Assembly (NCBI RefSeq): GCF_963675165.1
Contig: NC_087387.1
Span: 3,932,990 to 3,996,989, forward strand
Reading direction: 5' to 3'
Origin: Halichondria panicea
Taxonomy: Eukaryota > Porifera > Demospongiae > Suberitida > Halichondriidae
DNA: 64,000 bases
Part shown: one piece after another, positions 10,933-23,900 of the stretch
Position numbering within the stretch: the stretch's first letter is position 1
How the letters are laid out: every line of letters starts with the position of its first letter
Program-made: the position numbers and the translations under genes
The notes under the pieces: model-generated
What the model saw: the letters and a program-made list of their open reading frames with translations, nothing else
Databases searched by the model: none
What the model was told of the DNA's origin: nothing

Positions 10933-13025
10933 TAATGGCTTCGCTAATATAAGATTGTGAGATTAAGATATACTGTCAAAACATGAACTTTTTATTTGTT
11001 TCCCCACACCCAAGACCAAATTGGCCAATCCTCACTACAAGCCTGAGATGCAGGCCCAGGCCACACTTATCAATTTCACTGTGACCAAGGACGGACTGGA
11101 GGAGCAGTTACTGGCTGAGGTGGTTGCCACTGAGAGACCTGATCTCGAGAGAACTAAGTTGTGACACGTTAACATGTTGTATGTAAAATAGATTTTAGCA
11201 CGTAATAATTAAAACTACATCATGTATTATTATGCAACGATGATGGGGTCATTTTGTATGAAGCCAAGATGTACAGCTACACTCAAATTGCTTATACATT
11301 TTGTAGATCGATCAACAGCACTGTATGCCCTTTTAATCGTGAATGGCACTCTTGCGTTTAGTGGTTTGGACAGTATTTAATTCACACATCCGTTGTTTAT
11401 TTAAAAGCCCCAAACTTATTATTTACTATTTCTCTTTTGTGCCTATTATTACTGTGTGTTGCTGTTTTGTATTATATACTCAGGCGGAGTTGACAAAGCA
11501 GCAGAACGACTTTAAGATCAAGCTCAAAGAGTTAGAGGACTCTCTGCTTTCTCGTCTATCTTCTGCTGGAGGTAACTTCCTTGGTGATACGGCACTTGTG
11601 GAGAACCTGGAGACCACTAAGAGGACTGCTGCTGAAATAGAGCAAAAGGTATAGTGCTACATTCTCATACGTACTGTCGAAAGCGTAGTCTACCATGTGC
11701 ATTACAACAGATAAAAGGCTGTGGTTTATTGACTCTAATTTAGTTTATAAACTAACCTTCCTCTATTGTTTTTAAACATGGGATTGTAGCAAACGTCTTC
11801 TTGTGTGTGTGTAGGTTGCTGAAGCTAAGGTGACAGAGAAGAAGATCAACGAGGCGAGAGAGAACTACCGACCAGCTGCAGCCAGAGCCTCACTTCTTTA
11901 CTTCATACTTAATGATCTAAATAAAATCAACCCTCTCTACCAGTTCTCACTCAAGGTACTTGCACACTGGTCTTTCTAAGCAGTTGTATATACAGTATGA
12001 CACATTGTACGTGCTATGCATAGCCTAGTTCAATTTACTTTGCGCTTGTTGCTTGCAAGCTTTGTGAAGTCCTGTTCTTTTTACACCTTTCTCTACTTCC
12101 ATTACAGACATTCAGTGTGGTATTTCATAAAGCTATTGAGAGAGCTGAGGAATCTGATGATGTTAAGCAGAGAATACTGAACCTTATTGACAGTATTACG
12201 TACTCTGTGTTTGTGTACACCACCAGAGGCCTTTTTGAGAGGGACAAGCTCACCTTTACCTCTCAAATCACATTCCAGGTACAAAGATGATCATGTATTA
12301 GAGGTTTCAAGGCTAGGCTTAATATCTTATAGTATAAGCATTCCTTGTAAAGTTTACTCATGTACCTAAATATACAATCTTGTGCATAATTATTATAGCG
12401 TAAAATAATACCGTACTGTATGCAGGTGCTTTTGATGAACCATCAGATTGATCCTTTAGAGCTGGACTTCCTCCTGCGATTTCCTGCAGTCCCCAATGTG
12501 ACCAGTCCCGTTGACTTTCTCTCTAACTTCTGCTGGGGAGGAATCAAGGCTCTGTCAAACTTGGAACAGTTTAAGAACCTCGACAGGGACATTGAGGTAT
12601 GTACGCTGTCTACCTGCATGTTGTTTAATGTTGTGTGCTACGTTTATTTAGCAAAGCCAGTTTACTACAACCAGCAGCTTTATACGTATGTAGTCTTCCC
12701 CCCGGAGAAAATAATTATAAGCAGGAGGATTTGAAAGCGGCTAAGCCATCCAGGAGGGTGGAGCTGGAGGGGAATGTTCCCCCTCCGACCCCACTGGCAT
12801 AGAAGGCATAGAATTTCATATACACATTTGAATTGAGCTGCACTAAATATAAAAACATAGGCTAGCTACCAGGATTCTGTTTTGACAGTCCTTTCTGTAT
12901 GCTAAGGACCACACCTACTTTGTGTGGTAAAAGGGGACGCATTGCCCAACTTTCCTGCTTTAGGAGAAGCACTGATTTATGATTTTAAGCTCTCTACATT
13001 TCACACACAAAACTACATGTATGTA

Positions 13026-13436
13026 CCGTATTTACCATATTTACTTGATTAAACGCCCATCTCGTTTAAACACCCATGGTAAAAGCTGTCTTTCTCAATA
13101 AATGCCCCTCTTAAATAATCGCCCATGTATGGGGCGTGGAACTGTGGGTGGAGCTGAATTAGTACGTGGAACCGCTGAAACAATGGCAGCGCATAGAATA
13201 ACTGTTTATGATAGCAGAGAGGACACAGAGGGAGAAACTCCACTCTTACGACTTAAGATTGAAGCTGAGAGCTGTGGCAGCAGCCAAAAAGAGCATAATA
13301 ACTGCTGATGAGCAAGAGTTTGAAGTAGACAAAACAATAAACGCCCGTTTCGAATAAGTGCCCATCTCGTTTAAACACCCCCTCTACAGATGCTGCTAGG
13401 AAATAAACGCCCGGACGTTTAATCAAGTAAATACGG
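13026..13436 (+). mobile_element. TA-flanked MITE, ACTTGATTAAACG family, copy 2
   Basis: Left end TA|CCGTATTTACCATATTTACT (with a local duplication), right end CGTTTAATCAAGTAAATACGG|TA. It lies in the dynein intron 12597-13899. It matches 835-1229 in inverted orientation, so this family has two copies here. Confidence 0.8.
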
Positions 13437-13899
13437 TATGTAACTTTGTGTTACAGTACAGATCAGACGATAAGTTTAATGCGAGTAAACTAATTGCTCG
13501 CGAGGTCCCCGCGAACACTCTATATCTCTGAGTAAGGTGCCAGTCATCTCAACCATAGTTTTGTTTGAGGTATATTCCTCACCATTTCTTGAGTTCTTGA
13601 GGCTTCTTGTGTTAGCTTGCAGAGTGGTCAACACTATAACTATGGTTTTTCTTTCTGACTGAGTGAGTACTGCAGCCGTATACACAAAGAAGAGCTATGT
13701 CTTTGCAGTTAAGACTTCCGACTTTCACAACTTGCACAAGGGCAATATCGTGACCTCGTGAGCACACAAATTTCACTCGAGTAAACTTTCGTCTGATCTG
13801 TACTGTACACTACGAATGAGGGACATGGGGCATGTTGAACAAGTCCTGTCTGGCTTTGTGTATTGTCTACCATCTATTATATTCTCTCATTCATTTTAG

Positions 13900-16800
13900 G
13901 GTTCTGCCAAACGTTGGAAGAAGTTTGTGGATAGTGAGTGTCCAGAGAAAGATAAGTACCCTCAGGAGTGGAAGAATAGCAGAAGCTCTGTATGATGCGG
14001 GCATTAAGGCCTGACAGAATGACCTACGCTGTCACGTAAGTTTCGTTTTCTGGCAACTAAAACTTAATTATTATGCCATTATACTATGCCTGGTAGTTAG
14101 ACATGCAGTCAATGCATGTCTAAACTAGTGAGATTTGATAAGGAAGCATAGAAATTTTGGATTGGACCATAAGACATTGAGTGTTAGCCTAAAGGGTTTT
14201 AATTGAACATACAAAATACTGATTTTTAGCCCAGTTTGTTCTTCTCTGACAGCGCCAAACATTTATTTTCCACCTTCACCACAGATTGTATGTTGAGGAG
14301 CAACTTGGTCACCGGTATATTGAGAAGCGAACCATCCCATTCGAGGTGTCCTACGAAGAGACCGGGCCTGCCACACCTGTGTTCTTCGTGCTCAGTCCTG
14401 GGGTGAACCCGCTTAAAGATGTGGAGGCTGTTGGGAGGAAGCTCGGGTTCACTCTAGACAATGGCAACTTCCACAATGTCTCCCTCGGGCAGGTGAGGGG
14501 ATAATCATGAGAAGTTACATTGAGGTTGTATGGTCGGGCTATATTCGAAGCCCAATATTTGCATACTATGCATTAAAGTGATTTACAGAATCTGAGTTAC
14601 GATGGCATAGAGTTATTTCTGCACAGAAGTCTTTTTGTTACTTCGCTTACATAATTATGCCTCGGTGCGCATGTGCAAGCGAGGTATACGGTAGTGTATT
14701 TGTCTGCCTATCTGTCTGTGTAGACTGCTACAGCTGCTCAAAGACGAATCAAGTGCAAGTAAGAGTTTCTATAGGCTTCTTGGATTTCAATTCGTGGATT
14801 TGCAAAATAATACTTCGTTCTCTAGTTTTGCTTACTTGGAATGCCATTGCAGCCTTTTCAGAAGAGTGCGTAGCAAAACTTGTTCACCGAGTGTTGCTAA
14901 TCTACTCAGTCGTTAGCTCTGCACTAGAAGCTAGCTAGCAAGAGTGAGAAGAGAGCTGCATGGCTCTGCTCTGCTGATGCAGCCATTGATTTTAGTCTAG
15001 AACTTTTGGCATCGATTGTTTTTAACAACAATCATGGTCGATCATTATCCACTCTTCAGTTTCCCTGTGATTCTGGATTCTTCCTGCTTGCAGCAAAATT
15101 AATTAATGTAAAATGTGTGTGTATAAAAGCTATTAGTAGCTTTATGTTATGTAGCTTTGGCATCTCCACCGAGGCATCAGCACCAGGTGCTTTCATTATG
15201 TCAGTATTTACATGTATGTGGCCGGGAAATTCAATTAATTTTGATTTTAGGGCCAAGAGATAGTCGCTGAAAATGCTCTGGACGTAGCATCAAAGGAAGG
15301 ACACTGGGTTATCCTGCAGGTATGTTCAGATCTTTCGTTGGTTTTACAAAATATCGTTTAATGGTTGTTGCTGCTATGTGCTTAAATGGAAAATGCAAAT
15401 GGAGGAAATCTATAATTATGTTTATGCCATCTCCGTAGAACATTCATCTGGTGGCCAAATGGCTCTCTAAACTGGAGAAGAAACTAGAGACGTACAGTGA
15501 GGGGAGTCACTCTGCTTATCGTGTCTACATGTCTGCTGAACCAGCACCAACTCCAGACTCGCATATCATTCCTCAGGTATATGCCCTCACATGTACAGTT
15601 GATGTAGTGCACTTGCAACGGTTAGAGAAAATTGCTGAACAGCAAAACCATGCGCTATTACATAGATTACCATACTCATATCATGTGTCTAGCTGAAATT
15701 TCGTACGTTAGAGTTAAGTTTACTGCCAGACACCTCTGTTGCAAGTGCACTGCAATCAACTGCACACTGAAACTAGCCTTGTCACAATCGTTCAATAATA
15801 TAAAAACGGTATTACTGATTGAAATAAAGATGTATTAAGAAAGAGGAGAGCCTGGAATGGAAAGTCGCGTAACGGTAGAAGGGTGGTATGACGGGTAATT
15901 TTTGTGGTGTTAAAGTTTGTTAAACTTTAACAGTTGTGATGCACTATATTACGTGCGTTTCGGTAAACCACGCACTAGGTTTTTGTGAGGAAAATTTTCA
16001 TCGAGGCCAGCTTGCCCACACATTTTTGCACCACGAAAATAGACCTGTTCCCCTAGGTTCGATCAGCAGAGTCAAAACACCTATTTCCTCCATACAGGGT
16101 GTACTTTAGTCTTCCATCAAGATCACCAATGAGCCCCCCACTGGCATGCTGGCTAACCTCCACAAGGCTTTGGACAACTTCACTCAGGTACATAAGTGTA
16201 TTTAGGAACCACGGAAAAATCATTATGTCAGCATAGCAGCTGGTTGTGACAGCCACGCAGAATGTAGACATGCACAAATCATGTTGCTTCGGTGGAGCAT
16301 TACTGTAGTAATATTTATAGGAGACCCTAGAAATGTGCTCTCGTGAGAATGAGTTCAAGAGCCTACTCTTCTCGCTGGTATACTTTCATGCTGTACTGAT
16401 TGAGAGGAGGAAGTTTGGTCCCCAGGGCTGGAATAGACCTTACCCCTTCACTACTGGTGATCTGACCATTAGCGTCAATGTGCTGTATAACTACTTGGAA
16501 GCCAATGCTAAGGTGTGTGTGTACATGTAGTAATGGCTATGTGACCTGCATCTACAAATCATATTCTGCTCAAAACAGATGTGCATAATTATTATGGTTG
16601 TCACTATAATAGTTTCATGATGCAATTCTAGACCCAAGATTTGTGATGAAAATATTCTATAGCCTGAGTAACTTGATGTTTTGTTCATAATTGGTTGTCG
16701 TTAATTCATGATCAGGTCCCATGGACTGACCTGCGTTACTTGTTTGGTGAGATCATGTATGGTGGTCACATCACTGACGATTGGGACAGGAGACTCTGCA

Positions 16801-17777
16801 AAACATACCTTGAAGTGTTCATGAAACCTGAGCAGGTGTGCTGGTGTTAAGTATTAATTTTCTTCTGTGTATGTAAAACTGCAAGTCTTTCGCATGGGTG
16901 TAGGTAGGGTCCTTAACTGGGAGCTAATCAGTATTTAGGACGCTTGTACGTAACTCATAAACTTTTTCTCAGCTTGATGGTGAGCTTCTGCTGGCCCCTG
17001 GCTTTGCCACCCCACCCAACCTCGACTACATTGGCTACCACAAGTACATTTCTGAAAACCTTCCTCCCGAGAGCCCCTACCTCTATGGCATGCACTCCAA
17101 TGCGGAGATTGGTTTCCTCACAACCACATCTGAGAATCTTTTCCGCACTGTGTTGGAGATGCAACCTAGGGACTCATCCGGGGCTGGTGCCTCTGGTACC
17201 ACTAGAGAGGAAAAGGTGTTTTGAGGTGTACTGTGTATTTTTGTCATTCTCACAAGATGCATTTTTATTATCACTAACCAGCATTAAAAATAGTCTGTGG
17301 TGTGTCCAGCGCTAGAATCAGGGGATTTAAACCGATTTTACCGAACAATCGCTTGTTAGATTGAATTTGCAAACTGCAAACTAAATCTCTTTGTATAATT
17401 ATGTGTTTGGTGCTGATCTACACGCAGTAATAGGCGTGGCCACACTATTTAAGGGTTGTATAGCCAACATTTTTTTGCTCGCATGAGCCCCTTTTTTCTC
17501 TGAGCACCCCACTATACAGGCTTTTCTAGAAACGCCCCTGATAGTGTCTAGTCAGTTTTTCGTTTTAATGTTTTAATCTGTATGCACTATTTAGGTGAAG
17601 TCGTTACTTGACGAGTGTCTCGAGAAACTTCCTGATAGCTTCAATATGACTGACTTACATGGCAAAGCAGAGGATAAGACACCGTATGTGCTGGTGGCAC
17701 TACAAGAGTGTGAGAGAATGAACACGCTCACGAACGAGATTAGGAGAACACTCAAGGAGCTCGACCTAGGACTCAAG
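13900..17777 (+). pseudogene. Dynein remnant: AAA6 and C-terminal domain, first part
   Basis: The exon at 13900 reads [19 protein letters not shown], then changes frame near 13975 before [15 protein letters not shown]. The exons at 14285, 15251, 15439, 16321, 16716, 16973 and 17595 are open and well conserved ([36 protein letters not shown]). The exon at 16098 starts GVL and then has TAG at 16107-16109 where glutamate is usual. Splice sites are canonical throughout this part. Confidence 0.8.
14657..15201 (+). mobile_element. Interspersed repeat with GCCTCGGTG/CACCGAGGC ends
   Basis: It fills the dynein intron 14493-15250. It begins ATGCCTCGGTGCGCATG and ends CTCCACCGAGGCATCAG. Fragments of the same family occur at 8904-8945, 10090-10490, 31226-31440, 32353-32570, 32965-33215 (reverse), 38485-38640, 38980-39130, 46240-46435 (reverse) and 62688-62840. 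No transposase is seen; the class is not resolved. Confidence 0.55.
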
Positions 17778-17885
17778 GTAAACAATTGCTTTATTGTTGG
17801 ACACACGTCAATTTACTGCTGATAATTATTATACTGCTCCTATAGTAAAGGTGTATGCATCAGTCAACGTTGTTTTTTTGCTTAG

Positions 17886-18503
17886 GGTGAACTGACCATT
17901 ACAGCTGGTATGGAGAGTCTGGAGAATGCTCTTTTTTTCAACACTGTCCCCGAGAGCTGGACAAACCGAGCCTACCCTTCGATGAATGGTCTCGCTGCTT
18001 GGTACGTCGATCTCGGTCAAAGAATCCGCGAATTGGATAGTTGGGTGTCAGATTTTGGCATGCCTTCATGTATCTGGCTGGCCGGGTTCTTCAATCCTCA
18101 GTCCTTCCTCACGGCTATTGTGCAATCTATGGCTCGCAAGAACGAGTGGCCTCTAGACAAAATGTGCCTACAATGTGACGTCACAAAAAAGAATCGTGAT
18201 GATTTCAGCAGCCCCCCTCGTGAAGGCTCATATGTACATGGGCTGTTTATGGAGGGAGCTCGTTGGGACACGCAAACCAGTCTGATTCAGGAGTCAAGTT
18301 TGAAAGAGCTGACACCGAAAATGCCTGTCATCTTCATTAAAGCTATCCCAATTGATAAACAAGATGTAAAAAATTTCTACCAGTGTCCCGTATATAAGAC
18401 ACGTATGAGAGGGCCAACTTACGTATGGACGTTCAACCTCAAGACCAAGGAATCTCCATCCAAGTGGGTCATTGCTGGAGTATGTCTACTCCTGAGTATC
18501 TAA
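17886..18503 (+). CDS. Terminal dynein heavy-chain exon, intact
   Basis: A 618-bp exon (205 codons plus stop) following a TTAG acceptor. It reads [44 protein letters not shown]-type motif [30 protein letters not shown] and ends [13 protein letters not shown] before TAA. This is the globular C-terminal domain of axonemal heavy chains. The exon itself is undamaged although upstream exons are broken, so it is either recently pseudogenised or still transcribed as a 3' piece. Confidence 0.85.
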   Translation, partial: GELTITAGMESLENALFFNTVPESWTNRAYPSMNGLAAWYVDLGQRIRELDSWVSDFGMPSCIWLAGFFNPQSFLTAIVQSMARKNEWPLDKMCLQCDVTKKNRDDFSSPPREGSYVHGLFMEGARWDTQTSLIQESSLKELTPKMPVIFIKAIPIDKQDVKNFYQCPVYKTRMRGPTYVWTFNLKTKESPSKWVIAGVCLLLSI

Positions 18504-20860
18504 ACGCTCGTATCTAAACGCTCCATATAATATTATACCATACCATGCAAATATGAACTTTGGAACATATTAATACCGTAGTGACACTACGTAACTACGT
18601 ATGTAGCTACCCGATCACTTGTATTATAAGTATTGACTAAAATTATACTCTTAATTCAAAAACTGCTGAAGGTCAGTTGTGACTTCTATAACTGCACTGT
18701 GGTGCGCTAAACAACGTTATCAACCATTAAGTACCATAACTCAATGGGGATATACTTAGCAGGTATAATACTTTTATCAGGGCACACTTTTTTATTAGCA
18801 GGTATATAACATTTTTCGATTAGAAAGTACGTATAACTAGAATGTTTTGTGAGTACACGATTTTGATCCCCTTCTAAGCTCAACACGTGCAAAATGTACT
18901 TGTTCTATTCTACTACTGTATAGGGCGAAATTTTTGAGGCACTTAAATTTTGTAAATTGGCCTCTAAATCATTTCGTTGAATGAATTTCGTGGGTTGACT
19001 GCTAACTGGAAGGACTCCCAGGCCACGCCTTTAATTGTTCACATTCATGAATTAATTTTCGTATGATTACTAACCCACGATAACAGTGAAAATTAAGCCC
19101 CTCCTTCCGTGCGACGCCTGTCTACATTCCCACATGTGCTAGAATCAAGTATTATATAGCACGATTATTTGCATGCATGGAGGATTGCAAAAAAAGCTAA
19201 CGGTTTTCCGCTACATCAATTCAATGTATACACATTAATGAATGTATCTCCCCAATGAAAATTTACCCTCCTATTTAATTATACATGCACGTACATGTAG
19301 AATGCCGTTAATTTGTAACCACGTGCACAGTTATCTATCGCTATACCAGTACTTAAGCTTCAAAAACGCATTCTCTTTTATGCACTCCTGGCCTCTTAGG
19401 GCCCTGGATGCATATTCTAACACCCCCAAAATTCTTTGTTCATACCGACGGTGTAACGATTATAGTGGATCGAGAGTCTTAATTTTCGTGTGCAGTATTT
19501 CTGCATTACAAGTCAACAATTCAACAACTTTTTTTATGTACAGTCAAGTTCTTTGCACAAAAGGTATAATTATACTATAGGGGAAAACCAAAATTAGTAT
19601 TATTATAGCCAAACTAGGCTATAAATTAAAGGTTGTCCGTAGTTATGTATCGTCATTATTTTACTGTCGATAATTATAAATACTGTGATTAGTACTTGCA
19701 CGTATACTATAAGAGAGGCCGATTTCTTAAGACGACTTTTAAAGGACAATGATATAAAGAAAGACATACTACTATAGAACTCCGTAATGGTATACACTTA
19801 CAAAAAAGAAGATAAGTTTTTGGCAAGAGTGTTTGAACAAGCAGTGGTACATCGCGTATCTTCTACTTTAGTTTAGAGTGATATATAGAAGAACTTCACA
19901 CAACAATAATTATATAGAGAACAACTGACAAAACTGATCATGCATGCAGGGAGTCTGGTACTAGTTTACAACGAATAACTATAAACAAACTAATTATAAC
20001 CACGTGCACAGTAATTAAGTCTAAGTGTTCTAAAACAATAACTATAATACAAGTGACCACGCGAACGTACATGTGCATGGATAAAAAAGTGGTAAAATTA
20101 ACAGCACAACACAATAATAAAAATTCTACAATTGAAACATGTGCCCATTTTCAGCTCAACACAGCATACTGTACCCCGTCCTGCAGAAAAGAAAATTGGG
20201 ATTTGAGATAGTAAAATCTATAGCATTTCTCCTCAAATTATATTATACTACTGTAAAAGCGCGAAATTTTAAAGGAATGGTTGAATCAATTCCGTCCGTG
20301 GGTTGACTGCTTACTACTAATAACATTTTTATACAGGCAGCATCTTGAATATAATTGTGTAAACTTCGTATGTATTTTTCATGCGCAGAGTGGCTCTAAA
20401 GAGAAATAATATTATGATAGCTATAGCAAGATTTATATAAAGTTCCTTAAGCATAAAAATAATCTGACAAGAAAGAGGTTGCAATCCACTAGCTGTTATA
20501 TAGTTAGAAAAAACGAGATCTAGAGGACACATTAATTTTCCAAACTATATTATTCAATTATTATTATTCAAGCCACAAAACAGGCTTGAATAATATAATT
20601 ATTGGGAATGTGAAAGTATAATTAAGAGCAATGTCCAATGAATAGTAATCTCAGGGCTACTCCCAGGCCACGCCTTCCATCTTGTAGCTAATTAACAAAA
20701 TATTTTCGATCAGGATTGCTAACCCATGAAAACAGTGAAAATTTCACGGTATGCCACAAACAAAACCTTTTACTATAGTGAAAAGTCGGAAACGTGAGAG
20801 AGTGTACTTATCTTTGGTGTAACTAATTATAAACACTGTAGTTCTGACCATCACACTGAC
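18504..20860. other. Gene-free interval between dynein remnant and ankyrin array
   Basis: No exon with flanking splice sites and family resemblance was found. Two related repeats occur (about 18917-19106 and 20250-20757), both with CGTGGGTTGACTGCT near the left end, GGCCACGCC in the middle and AACAGTGAAAATT at the right end. The remainder is AT-rich unique DNA and could include a 3' UTR of the minus-strand ankyrin gene. Confidence 0.5.
20250..20757. mobile_element. Repeat related to 18917-19106
   Basis: Left end CTGTAAAAGCGCGAAATTTT, right end AAAATTTCACGG. Shared inner blocks with the shorter copy are GTGGGTTGACTGCTTACTA and CAGGCCACGCCTT. Probably a MITE pair of different internal length. 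Confidence 0.45.
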
Positions 20861-20957
20861 CTCATCTTTGAGATTGATCAGCTCCCTTGGAGAGGAGTAG
20901 CTCAACAATGGAGGAGTGATCGTTCATTGTAGCGTACATCAATGGAGTACCTCCAAC
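20861..20957 (-). pseudogene. Ankyrin exon, 97 bp, frameshifted
   Basis: Reads VGGTPLMYATMNDHSSIVEL and LLLSKGAD, then loses two bases relative to a 99-bp unit (the expected end is close to INLKDE). The donor GTCAGTG and acceptor TAG are present. It is the last recognisable ankyrin exon on this strand and differs from classes A, B and C. Confidence 0.65.
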
Positions 20958-23900
20958 CTAAATAATTATACATGATTGTAGCGAATGAAAACGTGTTCAC
21001 ACACTTACATTAACACGTGCAAACCTTATTTCTCAAGGCAGCCAATTTTTTTTATTTCTTTTTATTTTGAATTTAAGAAGCTACGTAGAGGCAATTGCAA
21101 ATATAACTCACATTGTCCTGACAGTTGACTTGAGCCCCTACAGAAACCAGTAGTTCTACAACACTTAGATGGCCTTCTTGAGAAGCTATCTCGAGAGGAG
21201 TGAAGCCATACTGAAAACAGATTGCAAAAAATATTCACAGACAAAATAATGTTCAATAGAAATTTGTACATCACACGTACTTAGTGTTTCCCCCACACGC
21301 TAAGTAGGCCTGTGCCAAATATTCAAATTTTTTACCTATTATTATTCGTACCTATTAATAATTAACACCTATTATTCAACATACACAGCAGCGAAATAGT
21401 ACCAAAAATGTAGTTTCAACATTGCATGATTGAACTACAATTAATTTACTGCCGTGTAAAATGTGGGCGTGTTCTGAGCTACTGCGCATGTGCAATTTAA
21501 TGAATATCATTAAACTATTTTCACAGTGCCTATTATTCAAAAGACTGCCTATTATTCAAAAAATTATTCTGGAATATTAATTTTGGCAAGGCCTAACACT
21601 AAGCCCAGCCCTATTTGAATCTGTATAAGTCTTGCGTGTGCAGTGTTGATAAGCTAATTGAATTTGGAGAAATTCCTGCATGCAATGGGCGCTGTACAGA
21701 TTCTCTCTATTGTGGTCACACAATTATTATTGTGCCACGTACTGCATGTGTTGAGGACATTGAGAAGTCAAGCTGTGTGCATGCCAAATAAATAGCCCTC
21801 TTTCGCAGGCCCTCTTTTTTCTGTTCTTTTTCTAAGGGATTAATAAAGAAAGAAGGAAGAGACAAGAAAAAGGAGAGCCTGCATGCCTTGCTAAGCCGCG
21901 TGACGGTAGACAAGTGAAGGTGGGCAGTCACTAGCTGGGCGAGGCTGGCAAGGCCAAAAGCTACAGTATGCCTATGCATATTGCAGACTTTCACATAAAG
22001 TACACTAGAATCAAGTCTGGAGACATCGTAGACGAGGGCTTAATTTCCTATTACCTACAGTAAATAATAGTTAGACACTGTTTACTTTGGGCATCTACAT
22101 CACGTAGAAACTTCCTAAACAGTGCACATAAGCATAATATTATTAGATCATAGCAACCATGAATCTCTATAGCCAATTATCTAATATTTGCTACATGATT
22201 GTCTGAGTGAAGTACCGTATAGCGGGACATTTTCGCTCAGCAGAAATTTTTTATGAGTTCTAATAATTATATTCACGTTTCTATGCCAGGAAACCACACC
22301 CACCAATAACTTTGTATGTGAAATACCGCTGCGTGGGAGTTTAATTATCGCATGCAGTTATAATTTTCGCTTCCTCTGTCTACCCTCGAAAAACGCGAAA
22401 TTTTGCACCTCACGAAAATTTCCTGCTGTACGGTACATGATTGTCAAAGTGAAGTACAGTGGAACCTCTATTAACGACCACCCCCGAAGAGCAACCACAC
22501 GCTATATAACAGCCAAGAGCTCAGGTCCGGACTAAAATGACTTCAATGTAAAGCAACCTCTCTTGGGAGCGGCCACCTCTCATACAAGCTAGCTTTGAAA
22601 AGGCTGTAGAGACAAGCAACAGCTAGGTTTTCACGATTGTGCAAAATAATGCTATATATCTCAACAATAATTTTCTGCTAATTCTGGGTGTGGCTGTCCA
22701 TTCTGGGAGGTTATTTTCCATTGCTAAAGCTGATCAGGGGACTAGAAAGCTGCTCGTTATACGGAGTAGAGAGGTGGCCGCTCCTGAAAGGTTGCTTTAC
22801 ATTGAAGTCATTGTTCAATTCGGACATGTGCTCTTGGTTATTATATAGCGTGTGGTTGCTCTTGGGAGGTGTTCGCTAATGGCACTGTGCCTTTAATTAC
22901 TCAACCAGATTTCAGGAAAAAAACTATTCTGAGTTCAGAACGGACCCCACTTGACTACAGAATAGATATTATTACAGGGTATATAGTCCACTCTATAGTC
23001 TTTCATACTCCTCTACTGACAAAGGTTTCACGAAGTCTACTTTATACTTACATCATAAAATTATGATAAATTCGCTCTAAGTACTGTGTGGGAGGAGAGT
23101 TATTGCGGTGTACTCTCGCCCGCACTCATAAAATGTTGTCTATACGTCAGTGGGGGAGTCAGTGAGGGATCACGCAACTTATTCAAGGCAAGTTCTCCTT
23201 TTTCTTTGTCGCTTCCTTCTAAATTATTTGTTCCTCCAATTTCTCCTCTTAATAACAGAAAAAGGAGGGCCTGCCAAGGAGGCTAACAATAACAAACATA
23301 GCAAGAATTTTATCTACTGCCCTCTCTCCCTAGCCATAGTCTGGCCACCCAGTTTGAACTTTACACTGGGGGAAACACTGCACGAAATCAACCCACTGTG
23401 TTTGGCAGGTCAACAATGGCTCCAGCAGTGATCAAATGGTGAGCGACATCTTTGTGTCCCTTAAAGCTGGCTGTCCAGAGAGCAGTCTCTCCGTCCTATA
23501 ATAGTATATGTATACGTTGTAATGCGATCACGTATCATCTCACTAGCACATGCAGTGTGTGACAAATATGCATTTGTTAGGCACAGCGGTAAGGTGAATT
23601 TATACTCTCAACAACAGAATTTGAATATAAAGTGGACACACTCAGATATTTTTATTAACGAGACAACATTGTGTCTAGCATATGAAATCAGAGAGGTGGC
23701 TGCTGTATATGATTATCACAAACTAAAGGACACTCCAAAGTGTCTAGAGCACTTACTTGTTCTTGTACATGAACATCTGCTCCCCTGTCAATGAGTTGTT
23801 GCACTATCTTGAGATGTCCTTTATGACTAGCCCAGTAGAGAGCAGTAGCACCTTCCTGTTAACCAGTGCAGTGTATTGGCAATTATACAGACAGAGGGAC

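Larger units (their letters stand above)
9719..12596 (+). pseudogene. Dynein remnant: AAA5-AAA6 linker exons
   Basis: Six exons read [95 protein letters not shown] and VLLMNHQIDPLELDFLLRFP, each open across its length. The exon ending at 11158 reads ACTAAG then TTGTGAC. A donor G appears to be missing: using the available GT shifts the frame of the next exon (GCGGAGTTGACAAAG). The intron 9903-11014 holds a MITE with a perfect hairpin. Confidence 0.8.
8511..18503 (+). pseudogene. 5'-truncated outer-arm axonemal dynein heavy chain (DNAH9/11/17 class)
   Basis: About 20 exons encode the C-terminal third of a ciliary outer-arm beta-type dynein heavy chain: stalk second coil ([15 protein letters not shown]), AAA5 (SVENATILTNAERWPLMIDP), the AAA6 region (FFVLSPGVNPLKDVEAVGRK) and the C-terminal domain ([20 protein letters not shown], ending CLLLSI-stop). 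Exons: 8511-8645, 8772-8887, 9074-9265, 9323-9560, 9719-9902, 11015-11158, 11484-11648, 11815-11955, 12108-12278, 12426-12596, 13900-14035, 14285-14492, 15251-15319, 15439-15576, 16098-16187, 16321-16512, 16716-16835, 16973-17215, 17595-17777, 17886-18503. Lesions: TAA 8646-8648 with no usable donor, TGA 9108-9110 (Trp expected), frame change near 9240, AT duplication near 9497-9500, damaged donor at 11158, frame change near 13975, TAG 16107-16109 (Glu expected). No AAA1-AAA4 exons lie upstream. Introns are kept, so this is a duplicated, not a processed, copy. Two of the nonsense changes look like substitutions, which assembly indel errors do not easily explain. Confidence 0.85.

Noticed and set aside
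16944-17315. Plus-strand open frame of 123 codons
   Set aside because: It is in the wrong frame over the dynein exon 16973-17215, whose correct frame reads [10 protein letters not shown].
8511-18503. Intact dynein gene with a long first intron
   Set aside because: Stops at conserved positions and missing AAA1-AAA4 exons over more than 8 kb upstream, where introns are otherwise about 0.1-1.3 kb.
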